Part shown: positions 9,901 through 19,700 of the stretch, in pieces
How positions within the stretch are numbered: position 1 is the stretch's first letter
How the letters are laid out: each line of letters starts with the position of its first letter
Origin: Thecamonas trahens ATCC 50062
Taxonomy: Eukaryota; Apusozoa; Apusomonadida; Apusomonadidae
Length of the DNA: 38,922 bases
Reading direction: 5' to 3'
NCBI RefSeq assembly: GCF_000142905.1
Contig: NW_013657665.1
Span: 423,155 to 462,076, forward strand
Notes under the pieces: generated by a model
What the model was told of the DNA's origin: nothing
The model's database searches: none
The model's input: only the letters and a program-made list of their open reading frames with translations
Position numbers and translations under genes: made by a program

Positions 9901-10122
9901 GCGGCTCTCCGCATGGACCTTGGCCAGTGCTGCTAGCCGTGATCGACAGACAGTGCGGCAGGTAGACACCACCGACCTCGCCTGCGCCGCTGCCAAGTCG
10001 GCCGCCGACCAGGCCAGCGAGGCCACAGACTGAGCGTGGGCAAGTCTGGCAAGCAGCTCCTCCTTCTCCCGTCGCAGCGACGCTGCTTGGTGGCTATGAG
10101 CAGAGCCGCCTTTGTCCCGCAT
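6928..10122 (-). CDS. Soluble class III adenylate cyclase flanked by coiled coils
   Basis: 1064 aa from the first ATG; the frame is open further upstream only through a poly-G run. Residues 1-480 are mostly Ala/Glu/Arg-rich coiled coil. A class III cyclase domain spans about 495-690, starting TGSVALMFTDVLSSTKQW. Metal-binding Asp505 (FTD) and Asp548 (KTEGD), adenine-selecting Lys544 and Asp627 (DYFGP), and transition-state Asn634 and Arg638 (VNLAAR) are all present. The D-N-R spacing (+7, +11) equals that of mammalian cyclases. One chain therefore carries both half-sites, so a homodimer with two active sites making cAMP from ATP is predicted. The remainder (about 690-1064) is helical and coiled-coil with Ser-rich stretches. 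No membrane helix or signal peptide is seen, so it is probably cytosolic or cytoskeleton-bound. It is divergent from the giant coiled-coil gene. Confidence 0.92.
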   Translation of the reverse strand: MRDKGGSAHSHQAASLRREKEELLARLAHAQSVASLAWSAADLAAAQARSVVSTCRTVCRSRLAALAKVHAESRALVEAHNKAIAAFTHRIQQYKLAAEAGTADVALSAENSAHLARQLADETKQRVQAQAALAALRAEKFAGDETSHSLLADITGLQAALADERETSELARKECFRLRKDHDATDADRDAALAERDAALARIDALSKALADQHAVVATVEDELALAQAQVEPLRSRNETLALINARLTTQVKTLRAAVPSDKLDELDLTASSGVATPKLDVSGLHTSFEDSLKMLFPGANSRADAASNNAPTSRSVLNALAAARSRRVSSLAFVRDSLLPASTALIDELADAHATATAINERNAELEAELRVVRTATTATIATAAASAAAAAAAGASASAGAGANNEEDDNEPTDTASDGTVEERSSAASQEAVAAAQARIDELLVMQAKLSDALKAAASRAQTTELVIARLTAQLHFAQEESRAARLSTEPAPTGSVALMFTDVLSSTKQWAANPQVMSEALTLHNALIRSVLASFGGYEVKTEGDAFMVAFSSPRCAVAAALAIQEQLLEVDWPPELLENPASAVEMADDDGIERVIYRGLRVRIGIHYGEPMDAPDPITKRMDYFGPMVNLAARVESVAQGGQVVVSNALLDQLAPEFLSSVVVSELGKHELKGIPQPIVLHAIATELLALRTFEDPAAVAAAMQAAKEAKAAKTLAFETASTSALVTHGPPSQLGSRFATSSLASALVSPAGMRSHSVAELRQSLLNESVSMALSMINSRQPTPSPMFSVMATELQEISSENKRVEELLANVSSELRAMSHDTVSLQDTIREVATFTAAAASPVISLPRDLVLDGLDFRQLQALQRQHLWIREQAGVLQQWIDALEETLRDYRTQSVTNAEHAELRTSYQAAQARIAQQRKLIKTLKAAVTAQAREDAGLSSPGLYNSISLSNATLTATTSSLIEAPSMPSLAQSTPPPKSNPPPTTRHTPDSRPAPLASVVQTRGLVKRASTAWLARMRASALKRDAKKHASRSPSSSSLASPTTSALSRAGSSSWRP

Positions 10123-10520
10123 GCGAGGTGCCGTGCCGTGTGACGAGTGTGAGAGGGGGGGTACTTGTCGGAGGGAGCTGGCGAACAGCGTCACCCCCCC
10201 CCCCCCCCCCCCCCCTTCTCTCTTCCTGCCCCTTTGTTCGTTCGTCGGTGTCTTTGGCGGGCTCGTTTGCGCCAAAACTCGCTCGCCGCCCTGCCCACTA
10301 GCACAGGCACCAACTACGAGGTGTGCAGCAGCTCTTTGTCCTGCACATGTACTCCTTGTCCGTATGTAGGTACATAGCTTTCATACGCATCTGAGCTTGC
10401 TGTGATCGCCTATGTATCGAGGAAAGACAAGGGGTGGCCGGCGGGCGGACAGGCTTTGATCGGCTAGCCTGGGGCCCAGACCTCCCGCACTCCCGGGACG
10501 CAGGGGCGGGGGGGGGGGGG

Positions 10521-10660
10521 NNNNNNNNNNNNNNNNNNNNNNNNNNNNNNNNNNNNNNNNNNNNNNNNNNNNNNNNNNNNNNNNNNNNNNNNNNNNNNNN
10601 NNNNNNNNNNNNNNNNNNNNNNNNNNNNNNNNNNNNNNNNNNNNNNNNNNNNNNNNNNNN
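10521..10660. other. Assembly gap (140 N)
   Basis: The run of N follows at least 14 consecutive G and precedes an alternating GC tract, so it probably marks a sequencing failure in simple G/C sequence. True length is unknown. Confidence 0.98.
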
Positions 10661-10666
10661 GTTCAT

Positions 10667-10689
10667 GCGCGCGCGCGCGCGCGCGCGCG
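10667..10689. repeat. GC dinucleotide microsatellite
   Basis: Eleven consecutive GC units lie immediately right of the gap. Alternating purine-pyrimidine GC is the classic Z-DNA-prone sequence. It lies about 75-95 bp upstream of the giant gene's ATG. Confidence 0.9.
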
Positions 10690-10762
10690 GCGGGGCGGAG
10701 GGGGGGGGGGAGGGCGCGCAGCGTGGCACCACCCGACTCTGCAGCGAGAAGGAGAGGGAGGT

Positions 10763-13700
10763 ATGTCCGAGGCCTCACTAGGAAGCGGGTATGCTGGAGA
10801 CTACAGCGACATGACCGACTTGCTCGCCCCGTTCTCCCTCGACGGCGGCAGCAGAGCGCGCGATCACTCGGCGAGCTCGAGGGGGAGCAGGCAGCTGTCA
10901 CGCGGGTCGTCGGACGGAAGCGCCGCGAGTGCTGCGAGTGCTACAAGTGAAGGCGGGCACAAGCTTGGCTCCAAGCGTACAGTGCGCGACGGACGTAAGC
11001 GGGCTGGTCTTACCCGCTCGCGGTCGGTCGCCGTGCCTGAGCGAAAGTCAGTGGTGGCTGGGCGTGGGCGCGGGCGCGGGCGCGGACGTGGCTCGCGGCG
11101 TGGTGGGCGCGGTGGCGCAGCTCGTCGGCTCAAATCGGTGGGCCTGGGCGAGCGGGCGGCGTCAACTCCTATCGTTGACTCTCTTGTAGCATCCGAGCTG
11201 GAGCAGCCGTCATCGCCGCGGGCGCTGGCAAAGTCGAAGCACCGGAGCTCTACATACAAGCGACAGATGTCCAAAGAGTACGAAGACGAGATCAGCCGCG
11301 CCATTGCCAAGGCTGGCGCCAGCAGCACCAACCACGATGGCCACATTGACCCATCGGCGGTTGTAGTAGACACGCTTCGTCGCGACAAAGCCATCCTCTC
11401 GCGACAGCTCAAGGGCGCGCGTCAAGAGGCAGCGGCCGCAGCAGCCGCGGCTGCTGCGGCCGCCGACGAGGACCAGGCGACCATTGCCCGACTGCAACGC
11501 GAAGTTCATGACCTGCAGTCGTCACTTCTCACTATGCGGACTACCATCTACGCCCGGTCGCACTACTACCGCCAACTCTGCACCACCGACGAGGAGCGGG
11601 CCGAGCTGGTGACGATGGAGTCCAACTCGCTGGCCGAGATCGAAGCGTGGAAAAGCGCGCTGGAAGCGCAGTACGCGTCGGACCGCAATTCGGCGGCCCA
11701 CCGAGTGGCCAAGCTCAAGGCGGGCCTTGCTGCTGCACTTTCAGACAAGAAGGAGCTGGTGGCACAGCTGGAGGATGCGCGGGCCGAGCTGGCCAAGCGC
11801 GAAGACTCGCACCTGTTCCTGGAGCTCAAGGCCCACAAGGATACCAAGCGCAAGCTCTGCATCACCATTGAGATGCTCCGCGAGAAGCTGACTCACATTA
11901 GGACGACGTCGCCGGCTCCGACTCGAGAGCTCAACGCAGCGCACAAGCGCATTGCCGAGCTGCAGGCCATCCTCAAGGACAAATCGCGCGAGTCGTTCTC
12001 GCTTTCGCAAGAGTTCACCAAGCGCTCCGTCTCGCGCGAGGCCTCCATCCGCGCCGATGTCGAGCTCAAGCTCAAACCGCAGCTTGAGGCTATTGAGGCG
12101 CGACACGCTGCGCAGGTGGCAGACCTCCGCGAACAACTCGCCGACGCGGCCAAGGCCCAAAACGCGTCCCGCGACGAGCTCGCTGCGCTTGAGGCCTCAC
12201 TCGAGCGGTCCAAGGCTGCACTTGCAGACAAGTCGAACGCCCTCGCCGACATGGAGGCCGCGGCGGCGGCTGCTGCTGCGGCCGCCGCCGCCGACAAGGC
12301 CACCATTGCCCAGCTACAGGCAGACAAGGACGAGCTGGCATTCCTGCTCAAGGAGTCGGCGGAAGCCACGCGGGCAGAGGCTTCGGGCCACGTCCAGGCC
12401 AGTGAGCGTGCTCAATCTGCGGCAGCCCGCTTGGCCGAGCTCGAGGCTGAGCTCGCGGCAGCACGGGCTGACCGCGACAAGATTCGAGCTGCAGCCGAGA
12501 CGCTGCAGGCCAACAACGACACGCTCGGCACGTATTGCAAGCAGCTACTGGCTGAAGCTCAGGCAGCGCGCGACGCGGAAGCTCTGGCGAAGCGCGAGGC
12601 GGCGGCGGCGGGCGCGGCGGCGGCGGGCACGCTCTTGACGCCAACGTCGACACCGGCAGGCACGCCGGCCAAGTCGCCCGTGGTCGCTGCGCTCGCTGCT
12701 GAGGGCCGCCGCCGCTCGCGGTCTGGCTCACTGTCTGACTCGGACGCGACCGCGCTTCGGATGGCACGGCTGCAGGGCAAGGTGTCGGCGATGCAGACTT
12801 CGCTTGCTGCGGCAAGTGTTGCACGCGAGGCCGCCGCCCGCTATGATACGCTCTTTGTTGAGGTCTCGCGCGACCTCCGCGCTGCATCGTCGGCGCTGCA
12901 TAGTGCCGATCCTCACGCAGCGCGCACTGCGCTCGATGCCGCCACCAAGTCGATGAGCGACTTTACTGCCGAGACCCAGCTGCCGCCATCACCAGACAAG
13001 GTTGTGGCGCGCGCACAAACTCGAGTGGACAACGAGCAGGCCCGACTCATCGACGCGCTCGCACAGTTGAAGCTGCTTGCAGTCTCGTCGCGCTCATCTT
13101 CGCGCGCATCATCGCCTGTTCCGTCAGCCGACATCGAACACGGCGAGAGTGGCACCGAGTCGCTGGCCATGCCAACGTCTGAGTTGGAAAGACTGCGGAG
13201 CGAACTGGACGCCGCTCGGGCAGGCAACGCTCGCCTGGAGGCGCAGGTCGAGGTGCTCTCGGCTAACATGGACCTTGCACACTTTGCCGACGCCCACGCT
13301 TCGGCCGAGGCGGCGGCCGCCTCGGCAAAGGGCATCATGACCAGCGCTGGCGCCGACGATGAAGCCTTGCTTCGCGTCCGCGCCCTTCAGGCGCAGGTCA
13401 AACGCCTCGAGTCTGTCGTCTCCATTGCAGCTGCACTCGTGGGTCATGAGGTTCTTGGCTCAGCAGCCGACGCTAGCGAGGTCAAGGATACTGGCGGCTA
13501 TAATGCTAGCTCTGCTTCAGGCTCGGACTCGTCATCGGACGACGGCAGTCGCGACACTCCACTAGACGCGCTGGCGGAGCGATTGGGGCCGCAGCTAGAG
13601 CGCCTGGCCGAGGCCGCGTATCAGGCGTTCGAGTCCGAAGCAGTGGCTCAGCTGGAGACCGCGCTGGAAGCACGCCAGCGCGAGTTGCACACGCTACTTG

Positions 13701-16700
13701 TGGAGCGCGGCGAGCTCGAGCTTGCAGAGGCTACCTCGGCGCGCGACGTGGCCGAAGTCGCGCTCATCCACGCCTCTGCCCACAACGCAAGCTTGCAGGG
13801 GCAAGTCGAGGGCCTGTACGCTACGTTTGGATTTATGGAGCTCCTCAACTTGTCGTCCCGGGTTGAGGCCGCGCGTGCGCTGGGCGTCGATGCGCTGATG
13901 AGTCGACTGGAGAGCGGCGAGACGTCTGCGGCACAGAGCGAGCTTGCCAAAGAGCTGTCGGAGCTCAAGAGTGGGGTGAAGCTGGCAACGTACGTGGCGC
14001 AGCAGCAAGATGCAGTGCACGCGGCCCAGGCGAAACTTGTCGCCGTGGTGTCCAAGCTTGAGGCTGAAAGTCCAGATGTTCTCTCTGATGAGCTCCGTTT
14101 GGAGCTTGCTGAAGCGCTGGACGTGCCTGCGCCACCAGCTGCCCTGCCTTCTGTGGCGGCTATGGCGAAGCGAGCAGCGCCCATGCTGGATGCCGAAGTG
14201 GACGAGTTGAATGCGCTGCGTGAGTCTTCGGGGCGGGTTCGGGCTGGGGTCGAGCAGCTGGTTGACCACCTTGAAGCTGAGCTCCTGGGCCCGCAAGCGC
14301 GTGGTGCGCTCGACGAGCTTGTGGTGCTAACCGGCCTCTCACCGCTTGAAGGCCGCTCGTTGGCGGGCAGGCGGCTGACACGGGAGCGGTCTGCGTCATT
14401 TACCACCGAGGATCCTCACCTGGAGATTGCGGTGCTACGTCGTCAGCTGGCGTCGACCAAGGCACAGCTCGAGGGTGCACGGAGCATGGTCTCGCTGGGA
14501 CGGTTTGCCGCCATTGAGCTCGACAAGATGGAGCACCGGGCACCGATTTCTGTGTCTGAGCTGGCCAAGCTGCAGTCAGAGCATGTGGCAATCAAGGAGC
14601 GCAACGCGGCGCTATTGAAGGCGCGCAAAACCCTCGAATCGAAGACGTCTGTGCTTGCAGAGAAGCTGCAGGTGACACAAGAGATGCTTGCCGGATACCT
14701 GGGCACCGACGGCGCGTCAGGAGCCCGACAAGTCGAGGCCCGGCTCGACGAGCTGGCAGCGGAAAAGGTGGAGTTGGCGGGCCAGCTGGACGCGGCGACC
14801 AAGTCGCTCGAGGCGATGACGCTCAAGGCCGCTGAGGCCCAGATGGCGTTGGAGCAGGCTCAATCGAGCGAGGCAGTCGTGTCGGCGACGACTGTCAGCA
14901 GCGGCCAGAGCGCCGAGCTCAGATCGCAAGTGGCAAGCCTTGAGGCTCAGGCCGAGACCGACGAGGCGGAGCGGCGGCGTCTGGCGAATCGGGTCGAGTC
15001 ACTGTCATCGAGGCATGCGCAGATGGAGTCCATCCTGAAGGCATACCTAGAGAACGAGTCTCAGGGCTCGCAGGCACTCGCCAATGAGTTTGACCGCATC
15101 CTGCAGGAAAAGTCCGATGTGGAGGCGGCGCTGGCGCAGCAACGGGCCGAGTCGTCCGCAGCACTGGCAGAAATGACAGAGCAGCTCGAGGTGCTCCGTC
15201 AGGCACAGGGCAACGTGCTTGATCGGGGCAGCCATCGCCGGGCGGTGTCGATGGGCGGCAGCGCTTCTGCGCACTCGTCCATCCAAGCACTGCATGAGCA
15301 GCTTGCGTCAGAGCGGGCGTCGGCGAGTGCAACCGAGGCCGAGCTCCGCGACACGATTGACGAGCTCAACAGACGCCTGGGTGCAGCGAATGCGATGTTG
15401 GGACAGTTTGTCGAGAGCGACTCGGCGTCCAAAACGGAGCTGAAGGGACACATTCAGGCTGTGGCAATGGAGAAGGAGGCGATGGAGGAGAAGATCCACG
15501 CTGCAGAGCAGGCGGTGTCGGTGGCCGAGCACGAGAGCCAGGTGGCTCAGCTGGAGATTGTCCGGCTGACCAACGAGAATCTGGTGCTCTCTTCAAAGAT
15601 CAAGTCGCTGCAGTTCCAGGTAGAGCAGGCCGAGACATCGTCGCCGCGCAAGCAGGAGGCGCTTCTCCGACGGCAGCTATCGACGTCGCTGGCGCGGCTT
15701 GACGCGGCTGACGGCAACGAGTCTGCGGCAGATTTGTCGGCAAGTGCGTTCGATCTGGATTTGGGTGACGAGACGCTGCGTCCACGGGTTCGCGCGATAG
15801 CCGATAAGCACGATCTGTTGCGTGAGCTGCTTGGCACGTATGTGGCCGACGAAGAGCAGGGCGGTGGTAAGCTCCTGGACCAGCTTGACGCGCTTGTGGA
15901 AGAGCGCGCGGAGCTGGAAATGCAACTTGTGAAGGCGAATGCTGTGAAGGACGCACTGCTGACGTCGCAGGACCAGCTGCGTGCGCAGCTCGCTCAGGCT
16001 AAGCGGCGATCAGGCTCTGCGCTAGGCTCGCCAGCGGACTATGAGTCGGACATGGCGAGCGTGTTCTCCGGACCCGGCTCGGCAACGGGCTCGCTTCCGG
16101 CGGACAACTCGGGCTCTCTGCTTGCGCAGCTGCGCGAGCGTAACACCGAGCTGGAAGCCGCCAACGAGGCACTTGGCGATCAGCTGGACATGTGGGACGC
16201 GCGGTTCAATGCGCTCATGAGCAAGTATGCAGTCATGCAGTCGACGCTCTCCGAGTACTTGCGAGACGAGCAGTCGGGCTCGCGAAACCTCGCCGTCGAA
16301 CTAGGTGAGTTGCTCGATCAGCGCAATGCAGCAGAGCTCCGCATTCACGAGCTTACCAAAGAGCTCGATGCTGCACGAGCAGATGCTCAGATGCTCAAGT
16401 CGACCGGGAGCGTGGGGCTACAGTCGGGTGGTGTGCACAACAGCCGGAGTCGGCGTGGCGATGCTGAGGCGGCGCAAACGCGCGACCAGATGGCGTCGTT
16501 GCAGTCGTCGCTGGCAGCGGCGAACACGCGCGCGGCCGAGTTGGCGGCGCAACTTGAGGCGGTCGATGCCGCTCTGGGGCGCGCATCGTCAACAGTGGAC
16601 GCCGAAGGCGACTGCGGGCGGGCCGAGATTGTGGATGCACTTGTTGCCAAGGTCGGTGAGACCGAAGGTCAGCTCCGTGAGTCGCGACGACAGCTGATCG

Positions 16701-19700
16701 ACGCCAATCTGCGGCGGCGGGCCAAGGCCGAGAGCGCCAGCAGTGCTATGAGTAGAGACGACGACGGATCTGACGGGCCGCGGGTGCACGCTCTCGAACG
16801 ACGGGTCCAGGTGCTCACTGAGAAGTTGACAACGGTCCACGGCATGCTGGCAGGGTACATGGACGGCGAGGACGAGGCAAGCAAGCTGGAGCGTATCGAC
16901 ACTGTGGTGGACGAGCTGGCTGAGAAAAAGGCGTCTGCCGAGGCGCAGCTGCGCGAGACCGAGGCGGCGCTGCGAACTGAGTCAGAGGCTCTGTCGGAAG
17001 CGCGCCGCGAGCTGGAGCGTGCGCTGGCCAGTGGAGGAGGGAATGGCGAGGAAAGCCCAGATATGGAGGCGCTGCGAAAGGCTAAGGAAGATGTAGAGCG
17101 GAAGCTGGAGGCTCAGCTGCGGGTGGTGGACTCGCTGCGGTTCTCGGTGCGGGAGTACGAGCGCGACTATGAAGTTGCCGACTCTGAGCGGGCGTTGTAC
17201 TCGTCGGAGCACGAATACGTGCTGAAGGCTCTCAATGCTGAGCGCAAGTTGCATGATTTGGTGCCACTGCGTGATGCAAAGCAAGCGGTCGAGTCAATGC
17301 TAGCTGTCTCACGGGCCAACGAAGACATGCTGGCCAAGGCGCAGCGCAAGGTGGCGCGGGCCGAGGAGCGATACGAGGAGCTGGAGTTGGAGTCGCAAGA
17401 GGCGATGGACGCGCTGGAAGAGCGCATGTCGCTACTCTCGGCCAAGCATGAAAAGCTTCACGGAATGCTGTCGGCGGTGATGACCAACTCGCAGATGGAG
17501 GACTCTGACCGGAACGCGTTGGACGTGGTGGTGTCTCGACTCGACGAGATGGTGGACGAAAACGCCAAGCTGGTGACCCAGCGCGATGTGCTTGCGAACC
17601 AGGTGACCGAGCTGGAAAATGCTGTCGAGCGTAGCAAGGTCGATGCTCCTCCAGGTGGCGCGAGCGATGCCGAGATCGAGGCACTCGAGGCCGAGCACGA
17701 GGCCGAGATGGAGGCTCTCAACGGTCGTGTCGTACGACTGGCAGACAAGCTGCAGTACGTAGAGACGATGCTGACCCGTGCGCTCGAGACCGAGGGCGAG
17801 GGGACCGCTGACGCCGTCTATGCTGCGCTTGACGAGGTCCTTGCTGCCAAGCGCGCTCTGGAGCTGGAGAATACGCGGTTAGCGGCGGAGGTGGAGGCTG
17901 CTCGCGAGGCTGCAGACGATGTGGAGACGGAGGCGAGTACGGATGCTGAGGCAGAAGCCAGGTTTGAGGTTCTCAACAAGCGGGTGGCCAAGCTTTCGGA
18001 CCGGCTGGTGTACGTCCAGGACATGCTGCGGGCTGCGCTAGAGGCCGAGGATGCCAGTGCAGTGGATGCCGTGTACGCGCGGCTTGATGAGCTGGCCAAC
18101 GAGAACGCCGAGCTGAAGGCCAGGGCGCAGGACTCGACTGGAGACGAGGTTGGGGCGGATGCGGCGGCAGCAGCAGAGGCAGAAGCCAAGCTCGAGGTTC
18201 TCAACAAGCGGGTGACCAAGCTTTCGGACCGGCTGGTGTACGTCCAGGACATGCTGCGGGCTGCGCTGGAGGCCGAGGATGCCAGTGCAGTGGATGCCGT
18301 GTACGCGCGGCTTGATGAGCTGGCCAACGAGAACGCCGAGCTGAAGGCCAAGGCGCAGGACTCGACTGGAGACGAGGTTGGGGCGGATGCGGCGGCAGCA
18401 GCAGAGGCAGAAGCCAAGCTCGAGGTTCTCAACAAGCGGGTGACCAAGCTTTCGGACCGGCTGGTGTACGTCCAGGACATGCTGCGGGCTGCGCTGGAGG
18501 CCGAGGATGCCAGTGCAGTGGATGCCGTGTACGCGCGGCTTGATGAGCTGGCCAACGAGAACGCCGAGTTGTCAGAGCAACTACAGACAGTGACGAGAGA
18601 AAGTGAGATGGAAGTCGGAAGCAACAAGAGCGGTGCGACAGTCGAAGCCGACGTCGATGCCGAGACGATCAAGGCTAATGTGCGCCAGGCGTTGGAAGTG
18701 ACAGACGAGGCCGAAAGAGCCGAGGCTGTGATGTCAGCTGTGGAAGAGCTTTCGTCGGCCAAGGACGCAGCCGAGGCCGAGTCTCTGACGCTGCGGCGCA
18801 AGATGGTCCTGCTTGGTGCCAATGAGGAAGATGTGGGCACAAAGCCAGTCGGAACGCTGTACGAGCAGCTGCGGGCGAGCGAGGCTGCACGGCGTGAGCT
18901 CGAAGTGAGAGTGTCCCAGCTGGAATCTGGCGATGTCGGACCGCTTGCACATGATGTGATGTGCAAGACGGCGACAAGCGAGTCAAGCGGCGAGTCCCTG
19001 GAGGCACTGAAGCACAAACTTGCAGGTATGCAGGAAACGCTGTCGCGGTACATCCACGAGTCATCGCGCGACCGGGACGCGGACGCGGTGACCGCGACGA
19101 TTGAGGAGCTCATTGCGCGGCGGATCGAGCTGGCTCGCGAGAACAATGCGCTTCGGCGCGCTGCAGAGCTGAGCCCCGAAGCACTCGCCGCGCTGACATC
19201 TCCTGGGCCATGGATCCGTAGGGTGTGGCGGCTGGCACGACAGGCCGCCACGCCGCGTGCACCGGCTTCTGCGCTCGCGGCGATGCGGTCGGTGGTACGC
19301 GATGCGCGCGAACAATCAGCCCGTTTGGAAGAGTCACTCGAGCAGGCTGTGCGCCGGCACGGAGAAAGTGAGGAGGCTTTGGAGCAAGCGACGATGGAAC
19401 TTGCGCATGTTCGCGGTGAGCTTCTGTCTTCTGTTGCGAATGTGGAGAAGATGACTGCTGCTGCCGAGGCCGCCAGGCTTGCAGAGTCCAAGGCTGTCGA
19501 AGCCGCTGGGGTGCGCACGAGGGAAGTCGAAGCTGCCAAGGCCGAGGTCGAGGCTGCTGCCGAGGCCGCCAGGATTGAGGTAGAGGCTGCCGAGGTGCGC
19601 GTGCAGGAGGCTATTGCAGCGAAGGAGGATGCCGAGGCACGGGCCGAGGCGGCCGAGACAGCCAAGGTTGAAGCTGCTGATGCTGCCCAGGTGCGCGTGC

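Larger units (their letters stand above)
10123..10762. other. Divergent promoter region with homopolymers and a gap
   Basis: This sits between the starts of the cyclase (minus) and the giant coiled-coil gene (plus). It holds a 22-base C run (10194-10215), a G run leading into an assembly gap, a GC-dinucleotide repeat and a second G run (about 10700-10710). No coding sequence is supported. Promoters for both genes are expected here, but no motif stands out. Confidence 0.6.

Noticed and set aside
10123-10275. Upstream extension of the cyclase through a poly-Gly tract
   Set aside because: It would need a TTG start, and the glycines come from a 22-base homopolymer. ATG 10122 is the first credible start.
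11065-11130. GRGRGRG tract as an RNA-binding RGG box
   Set aside because: The motif is GR dipeptide rather than RGG with aromatics, and GC-rich slippage can create it. Noted only as a basic disordered tract.
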